A stretch of DNA of 64,000 nucleotides, from assembly GCA_011947345.1 (NCBI GenBank), contig JAAVTG010000519.1, positions 434,001-498,000 on the forward strand, in the 5' to 3' direction. Both the position numbers and the translations under genes were made by a program. How positions within the stretch are numbered: position 1 is the stretch's first letter; each line of letters starts with the position of its first letter. Shown here piece by piece: positions 10,678 through 21,964 of this stretch. The notes below the pieces were generated by a model, which was not told the DNA's origin, did no database searches, and was given only the letters and a program-made list of their open reading frames with translations. This DNA comes from Phytophthora quininea. Its lineage: Eukaryota; Oomycota; Peronosporomycetes; Peronosporales; Peronosporaceae.

Positions 10678-13600
10678 TTAGTCCTCCGTTGCTGCTTCCG
10701 TCGAGTTCCAGCCGTCGACGAAGCCCCGAGTGCCGTCCGGACCTTTGGCCATGCGAGAAGCGACCATGGCGTTGGCCCCGACTTGGCGCATGGCTTCCTT
10801 CAGCGTCGAGTTGACAGTCCGCGCGTTTCGCGAAGGAGGGCTACTAGTGGGGTTTGCTGAGGCGGAGGTGCGTAGGATGCTTGTAGCGTGGCCGAGGATG
10901 GTCTCAACGGCAGGCTCAGGGTCCTTCGTCTCTCCTTCACCTTTGGTTTCGTCGTCTGTCGCATCGCCATCAGCATCAGCAACAGTCTCTTTCGCCTTGG
11001 GCTTCTTGCTCTTGATGGATAGTGTTGCCGATGGCGGTTTGTACGCAAACTCAACACGGTCGCCGACGTTCAGGATGTCGCCGCGAAGCACATTCCTAGG
11101 CGTGAATTGCGCATCCACTGCTGGCTCCTCGCCGTCAAGACGCACGACGCCACCAAAGTCTTCAGCCACTTGAGTCACCACACCTTCCTTGGCATGCGAC
11201 ACAAGGAGACGGACTTGAGCAGCCCGCAGGTTCTTGGGGGTGATTTGAGGGATGAACTCCACTTCGTCACCCTCGCGAAGAACTGCCGTCTGGTCGGCAA
11301 CGTCTCTGATGTTGTAGAAGTACACCTGCGTGGTGGACTTCTTCGAGGGCGCTTTCTTGTCGGCCTTCTTTGTCTCGCCCTCCTTTGTTTCAGCTTCCTC
11401 GCTGCCTTCCTTCTCCTCTGCTGCTTCTTCAGCGTCCTCCTCATCTTCCTCATTATCATCAGCTTCTGCGTCACTAGCTGCATCCTCCTCCTTGGTATTG
11501 TCCCCAACCAAGCGGATCCGACCCAACGTGCTCGACTTGTTCGCAGCGCCCTTCGTGAATCGCCCCTTCATGCGGGCCAGGAAGCTTGGCTTGACGACGA
11601 CACCTCTGACGCTCTTCGCTGCCGCGTTCTTGATGGTTCCAGCTGGCACCACGGCAATGCGCATGGCACGTTTCCTCTTCTTCTTCTCGTCTACGAACAC
11701 ACTATACTGAACCTCCGTCCCTTCCGTCAGTTCCGCCAACGTTTGGCCCGAGGTGATCTCGTTGATGTGGAAAAACAAGTTCTCCTCCATCGCTCCCGTC
11801 TCGGATAGAACAGGCTGGATAAAGCCAAAGCCCTCGGGCTTCACTGAAACAATCAACCCTTCACTCTTAGGTTCATCGCTCGCGGACGACTTCGTCGCCT
11901 TGACAGCGACCTTAGCAGCAGCTGTAGCAGCTTCAATGCACGAATCTTAGTGCATTGGAATTGCTTCGTTCGCTTCAGCAAGACAAGATTGAAATTGACG
12001 CGATCGCCGACGTGTGGATTGTACCTCACGTCCTCCACGTCATCCTCTTTGAACTCCACCGTCAACTCAGGGGAGAAGCAGCCAGCTTGTCTTCCACAGT
12101 CTTAAGCAGAACCTTCTCGTCGCCAACGATCTCAAGTTGTCGGTGCGCGCCTTCTCCGCGACTCTCGTGCCTCAAGCCCAGCCAGTCGCTGTATTCATGG
12201 AGTGCAGCGCGCTCGAACTTGGACAGCGAGCTCGGGAACGTGACGCGGATTTCTGATTGGCTTTTGTTGTCGTCCTTCGTTTGACCGTCGTCCTTCGATG
12301 CCTCATTTCCTTCCACCTCTTCTTGGGGTTCCTTGACAGCAACTTCTGCTGCAAGGAAAGCTTCATCGAGCTTTTCTTTGAGCTCTGGCAGGAAGTCAAT
12401 CAAATGCTGCTTCGTTGGCGTGACGAAGCTAATCTTACCAAAAGAAAACTTGGGGAACTGCTTCATCTTATCTCCTCTTCCCCACGGGTCGAGTGACCCC
12501 TCCGAGAACTGGGTACAGCAATGATTTTACCTTCAAGAGCCTCGGCAGCAACATCTTCCCATTTAACGGTGCCCCGGGGCAAGATTTGCAGCCGAGAAGC
12601 TCGCACATGGTCAGACTTGTTGTCCACAATAATATCAAACGCCACCTCCGTGCCATTTGAAAAGTTCCGACTCGTGCCCATCACGTCTGAAAAGCGGAAA
12701 TACGCGTCACTCGAACGCTCCGCGCACTTGATGAACCCAAAGTCCTCCTTCATGGCGTTGATCATGCCAGTCTCGCGGTTCTTCGGGTTCAGCTGCAGCA
12801 CGCGCACCTTCACCGCCTTCATCTTTCCTGTGCGCTTATCAAGTACCTCATCAAAGACCACCTTATCGTCAATGTGCGGGACGTAGCTCATATCTTCAGT
12901 GTCGCACAAGCGGAAGGACACTTTCTGCTTCTTGGCTTTGCCGTCTTTCGCTCCCTTTTTCTTCTTTGAAGGCTTCGCTTCTGCCTCAGCCTTCGCCACT
13001 CGGACTTTTCCTCAGCAGCTGCGTCTTCTTCAGCGGAGGTGACTGCAATTGCACCAATCACTTCGGGAGCATTCCGAGGATCCTTGGGCAGCTTCGACAC
13101 CAGGCCTTCGACATCAGCACGTACTAATTTCTCGAAGGAAACGCTTCCAGCTGGTAGCTTTTGAACACGCAATGCTGTCAGACGCGAGCGAGAGCGTGCC
13201 GAGTCATCTTCTTGGTCTTCGTAAACGAAGAAAGAAACCTCGTCACCCTCGCGAACGACAGGCTTCGCTTGGCGCCCACGTTGGGATTTATCTCCTGCTT
13301 CAGGCTCGACCTCTTCTTTGTTTGCAGTCGCATCAGTCTGCTCAGACTCACGAATCTCATGGAATGGAAAGTAAACATCCACCGGACGGTCGCAGCACTT
13401 AATGAAGCCACCACCGCCCTTAATCCGCTCCACCACACCAGTCTCGCGAGTCATCGTCGCCAACTTGGCTTCGATTTCCTTCTCGAGCTTCTCGCGGGCA
13501 GAAGTTGAAATTGTGATATCGACAGCACGCTTAGCTCCCGTCTTGCGGTGCTTTGCAATGCGGAAGTGCACCTCGTCTCCAAAGTGAGGGATCAAGCTCT

Positions 13601-14705
13601 TCCGAGGACGACCGTCGCTCTGTTCCTGGTCTTCGCCCTCCGTCTTTTCACTTGAAGCCACGCTATCACTGTTAAAGCGGACAAACTCGCGTCTGGCGAG
13701 TGTTTTCTTAGGAGACTCGCTACCTTCACCCGTCTGCTCCTGTTCTTCACTGCCCGTGGGCTCTTTCGTTTCCGCGGCGTCACCTTCCATCTCTTCAGAC
13801 TCCTTGGTCTTGGTGATCTCAATCAATCCATGTCCCTCCTCACGCTGACGTCCATCATCGCGACCGTAAAAGCTATGACCGCCATGACCTCCACGAGGCA
13901 AGCTCTTGGTCACGACGCCGTCGTAAAACTCCTCCGACACCTCCTCCACGACGATCGTTCCCTTGGGCAGCGCCACCAATTGACACGCCATCTCCTTGTC
14001 TGATCGCTGGTTGTACTTGACGCGGAACTCCACCTCGTCCTGCAGTTGCACATCCATCGGAGCCTCCGAGATGTGGAAGAAGAGGTCTCCCTCCCTCTCC
14101 ATGCAGCTCACAAAGCCAAAGTTCTCCTTGATGGACACCACGAAGCCCTGCTCCACGGGCATGTCTCGTCCTCCGCCGCGACGGTCGTTAAAGTCCGTCC
14201 TCCGGTCCGAGTTGTGTCCCCAACGGGCTGGGTCTGCTCGCCCTCCTTGTCCTCCTTGTCCTCCTTCCCGTTCATAGCGTCCTCCAAAGTCTCGGTCTCG
14301 TCCGCTATCGCGGTCTCGTCCGTAGTCTCTGTCCCTTTCAAAGCGTCCTCCTCGGTCGTATCGTCCTCCATAGTCGCGATCTCTTTCAAAGCGACCTCCG
14401 TCCCGATCAAAGCGTCCTCCCTCTCGGTCGTAGCCACGTCCACCGTAGTCTCGGTCCCGTTCGAATCGTCCTCCTCTGTCATTAAAGCGTCCTCCTCCGC
14501 CTTCTCTGTCCCGATCGAAGCGCCCACCTCGGTCGGATCCTCTGGCATTAGTGTTACCGCTGCTCTTCTCCTGTCTGGGGGCTACAGGGGCCGCTGCCTG
14601 GGGCGCTGGGGTCGGAGTCACTTGCTCGGTCGGAACTGGAAGAGGTGCGGGCGCCGAGTCCTCGTCGTCGGCGGCCCAGTCGCCTGGCTGCGGGGAGCGG
14701 AACAT
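10678..14705 (-). CDS. large RNA-binding protein with RG/RD-rich head, multiple cold-shock domains and an R3H domain (UNR/CSDE1-like)
   Basis: A single long gene of about 1,330 codons. Head (14705-14180): low-complexity G-R-F-x-R-D repeats. Then tandem cold-shock-like units, recognisable by the repeated core G-F-V-x-x-x-x-x-F-G-F-V/I-x-C followed by D-x-F/Y-F-x-x-S/E: about 14150-13950, 13440-13140, 12790-12560 and 11850-11640, with further degenerate units between. An R3H domain (E-R-A-A-L-H-E-Y-S-D-W-L-G-L-x-H-x-S-x-G) lies at 12220-12120. An acidic and basic low-complexity linker follows, with a last beta-rich unit near 11330-11030. CSDE1/UNR uses tandem CSDs to bind purine-rich mRNA and control translation and stability; the R3H domain adds nucleic-acid binding. 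Frame changes at 13006-13009, about 12500, 12070-12073 and about 11936 are each mended by one additional base and join segments that read on perfectly, so I treat them as sequence errors. Confidence 0.8.
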
Positions 14706-15212
14706 GGCACACTTGATCTCCTTTTGACGTGTGAAGCCACAGCCATTTATGTCATTCTAGAATTTACGAGTCTTTTCAAATCATTTAGAAGTCTTAAAAC
14801 GTTCCTAAAAAATACAGTATTATTTATTCGGAACAAGACAAACGGAGCCATAGCGAGAAGTTCGATACATACGAAGCTGCTCGGTATCAGTCAGTATGTA
14901 GAGCCATCATGTTCTGCCGGATAGTTTCTGGAGGAATTGCTGGAACAATGGTTTAATCCCGTTTTTGAGTGTGTTGTTGATCGCAATGAAATCTGAATTC
15001 ATTAATGAAGTTAAATGAAAAGAAAATAAGCTAAAACCATTACGGGTTCACTAGCTGCTAATAGCGAGCGTGGAGGGCCACCAGTAATAGTGCGGACACC
15101 AGCCGCCCTCGCAAATGTTGCTACAATTGTCGGGCACCGTGAGCAGTGTTAAAGTGACTACCAAACAGCCACTACTCCTCCGTAGACAAGTTGAAGCTGC
15201 ACAGCAGCCAAT
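14706..15212. other. intergenic, nothing recognised
   Basis: AT-rich stretch upstream of the cold-shock gene (minus strand) and downstream of the hypothetical minus-strand gene. I see no conserved protein, RNA gene or clear repeat. Confidence 0.5.
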
Positions 15213-16045
15213 CTACACAATACCACACCAACTCCTGTTGCATAGCACCTGATCTGTCGGAACGGCGAGCTCCAGCGGAAACACTCTTGTCACCGCTGAA
15301 GTTGTCATCATAGCCACCTCTAAGGTTGTGATGGCTGACATCTTGTCGTCGTCGTTATCGCTGCTGGTATATTGGAGCCTTGCTTTTTGCTCATCTGTCC
15401 CATTTTGAAGATGCCCGCTCGAGCTGAGCCTGTCATGGACCATGTGAAGACAGATTCGTGCGAACGCGACCATACTGCCTCCGTTGCCGTACGACGCGGT
15501 GGTCATCTTTGATGAGATCAGTCACGCTGACTTCGACACGTGCCTGGCTACTGCTGGTTTGGGTTAGTATTAGGAACGGTGACGCCCGAATTGGCACCGC
15601 GCCGTCGAGGGAAATTTTGATGAGAACGAAGACATCCTTGTCGCTGGTACCCACCCTCAGCACGCGGAAGAAAGGCTGGATACCTCCTCTATGGTTGCTT
15701 ACCCGGTCCAAGGTGAGTACAAGCAATCCGAGCATCAAGTTGTCTGCGCATAACAGCTCATCTAGAAATGAAGATATACTGTCGACCTACGCCGTGCACG
15801 TCGTCAACTGCACGCTTGCGTGTAGAATAGTGTTGCTTTCCGGATTTATGCTGTGAACGGTAGGTAGTTGTACGACGATAGTTACCATCTTCCATAGAGG
15901 AGGAGCGGTATAAGTCGAGGTGGATGACGCTTACACTCGAGAGTTCGCGCTCAACCTTGGGCTTGCAGATACCACGAATCCTACTGCGGCGAACCAAGGC
16001 CAGATCAATCAGACCGTTGCATTGGAAACTCAGCCGAGTTGCCAT
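15213..16045 (-). CDS. hypothetical protein, two or more exons
   Basis: Not recognised. A likely first exon is 16045-15886 (begins M-A-T-R-L-S-F-Q). A GT-AG intron of 124 nt follows (15885-15762; GTAACT...TTTCTAG) and its removal keeps frame into a second exon (D-D-E-L-L-C-A-D-N-L). Coding-like sequence continues to about 15490, where the frame must change to reach a serine/aspartate-rich tail ending at 15213. The middle part (F-F-R-V-L-R-V-G, V-F-V-L-I-K-I-S-L-D-G) is beta-like, but I know no family for it. Confidence 0.35.
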
Positions 16046-16151
16046 CCATCTACATATTTATGAAATGACTAGTACTTGACAGGCACACATCGTCTGCTAT
16101 ATCGTAAACTGTATACTTCAACTGTAACAAATACATTAACTGGCCAAGTTC

Positions 16152-16325
16152 ATGAAACATTATCCCATGGTAATGTTCGTGCTGCTATCGTTCCTGCTGA
16201 CGATGCTGTTCATTTACTCGCGCAAGATACGAGTCGCTGAAGCAGAACTTCGTGTCACTCTAGAGCGCTGTAACAGTCCCACGAAATGGAGTTACTTGAG
16301 TGGCGAGTCCCAGCAAGAAAAATAG
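16152..16325 (+). CDS. possible 57-residue single-pass membrane micropeptide
   Basis: A short open frame from ATG at 16152 to TAG at 16325. Residues 6-22 are strongly hydrophobic (M-V-M-F-V-L-L-S-F-L-L-T-M-L-F-I-Y), followed by a basic S-R-K-I-R and a polar, slightly acidic tail. This is the layout of a signal anchor with a short cytosolic tail. No homologue is recognised. It sits 98 bp upstream of the TilS fusion gene on the same strand. Support is only the hydrophobic pattern and a codon choice that looks coding. Confidence 0.35.
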   Translation: MKHYPMVMFVLLSFLLTMLFIYSRKIRVAEAELRVTLERCNSPTKWSYLSGESQQEK

Positions 16326-16423
16326 TTTTTTATAAGGTCTTGCTCTAGTTTTTCTTACAGTGTATCTAGATGTAATACTCATAAAATGTAGGTGCTTTTT
16401 ACCCAGTCAATATTGCATTGACC

Positions 16424-18432
16424 ATGGAAGAGGAAGTGCTGCGGTTCTGGTTCGATGGCGACCAGAGCGAGACATACCGCAGCAAGTGGTTTCCTGCCGA
16501 CGGATCGGACAGGCAGAAGCAGACGGATGTGGAGGTGACGAACAAGTTCGGCGAGCTGCTGAGGAGGGCGGAAGCAGGAGAGCTCGAGAGCTGGCGAGAA
16601 ACCTCGGCGGACCATTGCGTGGCGCTGATCCTGCTGCTGGATCAGCTCTCCAGACACGTGTACAGAGACCGAAGTGTCGCTGAGAATGAGCAGCAGCGTA
16701 GTCGCAATGATGCTCACGCGCTAGAGATCGTGGAGCAGACTTTACTGCCGAAGCACTGGCACGAGCAGCTCCCCGTGCCTCGCTTCGTGTTTGCATTGAT
16801 GCCACTGCGTCATTCGCCCACTCCTGAGAGGCTGAACGAGGTGCTGGCTGCTATTGAGGCAAGACGGCAATTGCAGGAGGAGCACGGAGTTCTATTGGAG
16901 AAGTTCCGACGCACCACGACAGTAAGACTGCAACATTTGAGAGGAAGGTCAAGTGATGCTGAGACGACGGAGATCAATGACGACGACATTTTAGAGAGAA
17001 CGTTCATGGAGACGGACGAGAGTGACATGCCGAGGAATCGACTGTATCGAGCGATGGACGAGTACTTGGCTAAGATGAACGCCCATGAGCATTCGCATGT
17101 CGCGGTTTCGTTGTCGGGAGGTGTCGACTCGATGGTGGTGGCGTATCTGCTGCACAAACTGCGTGAAAAGCACGGAGGATTTACGATTGTTGCTGTGCAT
17201 ATCGACTATGGCAACCGACCGGAAAGCGGTGCCGAATGCGACTACGTGCGACGTTGGTGCGAGCGGTTTGGGATGGTTTTTCATGTTCGCCGTATCGACG
17301 AAGTGAAGCGTGCTAGTACTCGCCGTGACGACTACGAGCGTGTTTCGCGCGAAATTCGATACTCGACGTACGTTGAAGTTATGGAGAAGTACAACATCCC
17401 AGGCATGTGCTTCGGTCATCACCGTGGCGACGTGCAGGAGAACGTCATCTCGAACATGATGAAGGGGCTGAGTCTGCTCAACCTGAACGGCATGCAGTCA
17501 AGTAGCATCGTGAACGGCGTGCGTATCTGGCGTCCACTGCTAGACTTCGACAAGGATGTCATATTTGACTTTGCGCACCAGTATGGCGTGCCGTATTTCA
17601 AGGACACAACACCGAAGTGGAGTACGCGCGGCAAGCTGCGCAACCACTTGGTGCCACTACTGAGAGATATGTACGGCGACGGCTTCCTCAACAACTTGTC
17701 GGCGCTGGGTGCAGAATCAACGCAGTGTGCCGAGCTAGTGGATTCGCAAGTGCTAGCTCCGATCATGCGCTCCGTGGGCTCCAGTGAAGTGGCTGTGTGG
17801 GTCGACTGCGGCTTGCTCTCCGATCAACCCTTTTTGTCTGGAAGGAAGTGTTCCGCCAAGTGTGCCATTCCATCATGGGCAACAGCATGGTGCGCGAGAA
17901 GCCCTTGCACGAGTTGATCCAGAAGCTGGAGCGCCTCGACGCGGGTCCTACCGGTAAGGCCAAGCACAAGAACAAGGACGCGGAGGTGGGGTCGTGGGTG
18001 ACGCTCAAGAAGGGCAACCGCTCGTTCCTGACCAAGGACAAGCAGCTCATCATTTTCCGCGACCGGTTCTTCCCTCGTCAAGCGTATGCAGCGCAGCAGT
18101 TGCCTATTGTTGCAGGCGAGTCGTACGAATTCGGTCCTTGGAAGGTGCAGACGCAGTTGCTGGATGAGAGCGACCAAGTTGTGCGAGACCTTCGCGAGTG
18201 CAAACCGCTGACGGTTTGGGACTTGGTGCGCTCCAACGGACTCTCGTACGTGTTCCCCAACGCCCCGCAATTGGTGATTGACCGCGACTCCCGTTTCCAC
18301 GTGCTGCGCGCCATTGAAAAAGTCATCACGGACTTCATGCCCATTGTGTCCTCTGTCGGCGCCTTCGATGTGGTCGATGCGGGCGACGTCAGCTCGAAAT
18401 GGGTACATGTTACCCTTTCCTACTCGAATTAG
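16424..18432 (+). CDS. DUF924 domain fused to tRNA(Ile)-lysidine synthase-like PP-loop ATPase
   Basis: Residues 1-150 are a DUF924 domain (bacterial-type; V-L-R-F-W-F-D-G, then W-R-E-T, A-L-I-L-L-L-D-Q-L-S-R-H-V-Y-R, and F-x-L-M-P-L-x-H-S). From about residue 220 comes an N-type PP-loop ATPase: S-L-S-G-G-V-D-S-M-V near 17107-17130, H-I-D-Y-G-N-R, G-H-H-R-G-D-V-Q-E-N, R-P-L-L, and R-G-K-L-R-N-H-L-V-P-L-L, as in TilS, which makes lysidine at position 34 of tRNA-Ile(CAU). The reading frame changes at the TTTTT run 17831-17835; one more T joins ...S-D-Q-P-F to F-V-W-K-E-V. The C-terminal part to 18432 is extended compared with bacterial TilS. ATG at 16424 is used because it opens directly into the DUF924 core. 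No mitochondrial presequence is evident. The gene may derive from a bacterial or organellar source. Confidence 0.82.
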
Positions 18433-18593
18433 ACCTTAGCTCGCTGTAAAGGTGATTTTAGAGTCTATACAAGCTAGTGGGCGACTTTATGAGTGCCTAT
18501 ACAAAAGCAAATGGCTACAGAATATTAGCTTCTTCGAGATAAAGAATTAATTTCTTCCAATGGGAGGGCGCGTCGAAAGACTGGCCCAACGCG

Positions 18594-18607
18594 TCTTCAT
18601 TTTTGCC
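18594..18607 (+). promoter_or_regulatory. possible initiator of the RPB5 gene
   Basis: TTCATTTTTGCC about 46 nt before the RPB5 ATG matches the oomycete initiator pattern YTCAYTYY. Only sequence similarity supports it. Confidence 0.25.
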
Positions 18608-18652
18608 GCCGTCATAGCGTAGCGCTCCGTACTTGCAGCCTCCGTATCGACT

Positions 18653-19413
18653 ATGGCAGAGCTCACACCCGAGGCCTCGCGACTGTACCGCGTCCGCAAG
18701 ACGACGGTCAAGATGCTGCACAACCGGTAGGTCTCCGTTCGCCCTCCATTCTGCAATATCCACTGGCAGATGGAAACTATGCACTAAACTGATTTTGTAT
18801 TGCAGAGGCTACATTGTGAGCGAGAACGAGCTGGTGATGACGCCCGAGGCCTTCCAGACGCAGTTTGGGGACAACCCGACGCGCGAGATGATGACGATCC
18901 TCGTGGAGAAGATCGATGACCCCAGCGATAATTTATTCGTCTTCTTCCCCGAGGACATGAAGGTCGGCGTCAAGCCCATTCGCAAGTACGTAACGATCAG
19001 TTTATTGCAGCATCTTGTTTTTTTACTAACAATTTATCTACTGTAGCTACTGCAACCGCATGAAGGATGAAAATGTGACCAAGGCCATCCTAGTAGTTCA
19101 GGAAGGCATCACCCCGTTCGCCCGCCAGGCGCTGAACGAGATGGCGCCCCGCTACAAGATCGAGCACTTTAAGGAGACGGAGCTGCTGGTGGACATTACG
19201 GAGCACACGCTGGTTCCCGTGCACCGCGTACTTGATCGCAACGAGAAGGCGGCGCTGCTCAAGCGGTACCGTATCCGCGACTCACAGCTGCCGCGTATGC
19301 AGGTGACGGACCCGATCGCCCGCTACTACGGCATGACCCGCGGCCAGGTGGTCAAGATCATCCGACCCAGTGAGACGGCCGGACGCTACGTGACCTACAG
19401 AGCTGTGATCTAA
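18653..19413 (+). CDS. RNA polymerase I/II/III shared subunit RPB5 (RPABC1)
   Basis: Three exons: 18653-18726, 18806-18985 and 19047-19413, with introns of 79 and 61 nt (GTAGGT...TTGCAG and GTACGT...CTGTAG, with TACTAACA near the second acceptor). The splice joins give M-L-H-N-R-G-Y and K-P-I-R-N-Y-C-N-R. The product is about 206 residues, the usual size. The N-terminal jaw domain is followed by the very conserved C-terminal assembly domain: [74 protein letters not shown]5 contacts downstream DNA in all three nuclear polymerases. Confidence 0.96.
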
Positions 19414-19614
19414 GCGGTGGCAGGACAAGGTGCACGGCTGTTGCTTCAATAGATATGTTTTCGAGCTTTACATTTTGGTTGTGCTTTCCAGGCGATGGTG
19501 GCGACAGGAAACAAAGTTACACATTGTAATGAGGTCTGCATTTTTGTTAACAAATCACCACGCTTTCATATACTTCTGCTCGTCTTCCTTTGCAGGCATC
19601 GCATCGCTATCGCT

Positions 19615-21600
19615 TTACAACGTGGCCTTCAGGAGCGGTTTTAGGTACGCCTCGTAGCACTCTGGCACCTGCGTCTTGTTCAGCGGCTCATCAGCAGCAC
19701 GACGCACCAGAGCACGGTAGATGTCGCCGTCGTAGCGGCCGATCGTCGAGTTGAGCTCAAAGTCCGTAAAGTCCCAAGCGTCCGTGAGCAGCACGCAGTT
19801 CTTGCGGACGACAGGCAGCAGATTCACGACCTGGCGGCGCACCATCGCAGCCTGCTTCGAAGACAGGTACTCGTCCTCACGGAAGTCGCCCAGAGTCTTG
19901 GTGATCAACCACGCACCGAAGAGTTCACACAGGTGAGTGACTGCCACACGCTCGTTGCCGGCAGGAATGGCCTTGAGACCGTCGACGAACGACTCCAACA
20001 GCATCAGCTCAGAGTGTGCAGTCGAAACGCGCGTGATCTGCACCATGCAGGCGTTGGCGTCGTTCTTGTTAGCCTTCATGTCAGCAGCAAGTGCCAGAAT
20101 GCAGCGAGACGCACGGACACGGAAAGCTTCCAGCAACAATTGCAGGTCGGCAAAGTCCGCCGGACTCTGAGCCTTGCAGCGTTGACTCGGGTTAGCGTGG
20201 TGCTTGGCGTTGGCCAAGAAAGCCGTGGGGCTGCCCGGCAAGTGCTTTCCGTTGTGAAGCGCCTTCAACAAGTAGCGACCGTGCTGGTTGACAAGCACGT
20301 CGAAGGTTCCCTCGTAAGTGCAAGCACCCACGTGCTCAGCAAACAAGTGACCGAGGTTGCTGGACTGCGTAAATCCGTGACCACCACAGAGACGACGGCA
20401 GTTCTCGATGCCGTCACTCACGTGGTTCGCCAACCAGGCCTTGAGTCCCGAGCACACGGCATGCAGATCGGCCAGTTTGGCACCGAATGACGGGTCTCCG
20501 CTCTTGACGATCTCCAGAGCCGAGTCGTGCATGGCAACCAGATTGGTGCCTGCAAAGTGACCGGCGTACGAGATGGCAATGTATGGGAACAGCACGTGCT
20601 GCTGGTTCTGGTAGTCCAGCACTTGGAACTCTCCCTTGGCAGCACCCGGAGCCTTGCGGCCTTGAACACGAGCAGCACTGAAGCGCGTCGTGATAGCAGT
20701 GGCCATCCCCATGCCCTGTCCGAGTGAACGGATCAAGTAGGCTCGGATCTGCACCATGGTCAAGTACACCAACTTGTCACTCTGGGGCTTGACGAACGTC
20801 CCATCAGGCAGCACTTTGGCGTAGCGCATCATCATGTTCTCTCTCGGAATGCGAACCTTGTGGAAGGCGCAGTAGCCGTTGTCGATGGGCTGGAAGCCGA
20901 CCTTGGGGCCGATGTCCCCCACCTCCACGCCAGGCACAGGCTCGTGGTCTTTCAACGACCGGATCTGCACCAAGAAGGCTTGTACGCCAACGTCCTTCCC
21001 GTCCAGGAACAGCCTCGCGTGCACCATGGCATGGTTGGCCGTCTTGCCCAGTCCTCCAGGCCACCACTTCCTGCTGGTCAGAGTGGGCGAGTCAATGATG
21101 AACTCTTGTGTGGCCTTGTCGTACGTTGCCACCGTCTCAATTCCTTGCACGTTGGAACCGTGGCCCAGCTCCGTCTGCGCATAAGCTCCGATGATCTGGA
21201 AGCTCTTGGCGAGTGGCAGCCACTTGGCTCGTTGCTCATCAGTGCCTTGGTTTTCGATGGTGGGGACGAACATGGAGCGATGTACGTGGATACCCGTAGG
21301 TTCTCCCATTGCAGCGTACAGGATCTGCTGGTCCACTGGGTCCGTGTAGCCGCCGTCCTGGATCAATTTGATGTAGTGGAAGGCCTTTTTGATACCGAAA
21401 TTGTAGCGCTCGTCGTGGTTGCGGTACATCATGTCACGGTCCGACAGCACCGGGTGGCGCTCGATCACTTGAAGCAGCTCCTTGCGGCGGTCGTTGGCAG
21501 CTTTGCCGCCACGCAGGATGTTAGTCAGCACGGTCGGGTCGATGTCACCATTGGCACGTTCGGCTTTCACCAGCAGCGGGGCCAGGTCCTTGAGCTCCAT
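19615..21600 (-). CDS. acyl-CoA oxidase, complete
   Basis: Intact 661-residue acyl-CoA oxidase without introns, starting M-E-L-K-D-L-A-P-L-L. Family features in order: N-terminal helical domain; T-E-L-G-H-G-S-N-V-Q-G-I-E-T near residue 142; T-S-R-K-W-W-P-G-G-L-G; G-P-K-V-G-F; R-I-P-R-E-N; C-R-R-L-C-G-G-H-G-F; catalytic Glu in T-Y-E-G-T-F-D-V-L-V; C-terminal helical domain. It oxidises fatty acyl-CoA to enoyl-CoA in the peroxisome, passing electrons to O2. It ends in K-A-T-L, not SKL, and I see no obvious PTS2, so its import route is unclear. The last 76 residues equal those of the partial copy at 1-241; the copy at 6129 is more distant. Confidence 0.95.
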   Translation of the reverse strand: MELKDLAPLLVKAERANGDIDPTVLTNILRGGKAANDRRKELLQVIERHPVLSDRDMMYRNHDERYNFGIKKAFHYIKLIQDGGYTDPVDQQILYAAMGEPTGIHVHRSMFVPTIENQGTDEQRAKWLPLAKSFQIIGAYAQTELGHGSNVQGIETVATYDKATQEFIIDSPTLTSRKWWPGGLGKTANHAMVHARLFLDGKDVGVQAFLVQIRSLKDHEPVPGVEVGDIGPKVGFQPIDNGYCAFHKVRIPRENMMMRYAKVLPDGTFVKPQSDKLVYLTMVQIRAYLIRSLGQGMGMATAITTRFSAARVQGRKAPGAAKGEFQVLDYQNQQHVLFPYIAISYAGHFAGTNLVAMHDSALEIVKSGDPSFGAKLADLHAVCSGLKAWLANHVSDGIENCRRLCGGHGFTQSSNLGHLFAEHVGACTYEGTFDVLVNQHGRYLLKALHNGKHLPGSPTAFLANAKHHANPSQRCKAQSPADFADLQLLLEAFRVRASRCILALAADMKANKNDANACMVQITRVSTAHSELMLLESFVDGLKAIPAGNERVAVTHLCELFGAWLITKTLGDFREDEYLSSKQAAMVRRQVVNLLPVVRKNCVLLTDAWDFTDFELNSTIGRYDGDIYRALVRRAADEPLNKTQVPECYEAYLKPLLKATL

Positions 21601-21964
21601 GGAGAGGGTGGTGGTTGATACGGGGCAAATTGAAGACTGACGTACATCGAGATCGCCTTGTTTCGGTGGTGTTGAACACGTTTATGTCGCCCGTTTGACG
21701 TCAACAAGTTGCATTTGAATGGGATCGAGTTGTTCTTTGCAAGGGCTTTGCTTCTTGAGCCAGTCGATGTGTAGCGCGAGTTCGTGAAAGCCTTCCAGTC
21801 GAACCAGCAGCCCCAGCTACATACTTGTTTTCTTTCGCGATGTTTTGTTGAAGTTGTCTTGACCGTCGAGTGCTTTAACGTTTACTCGACCGACGTGTTG
21901 TGCGTGACTTTGGGTCATTGACGTTGTTGCCGTTGACGAAACGTTGGAGGGAACTACCAACTTT
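21601..21964. other. intergenic, nothing recognised
   Basis: Upstream of the complete acyl-CoA oxidase and downstream of the kinase pseudogene. No coding or repeat signal identified. Confidence 0.5.
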
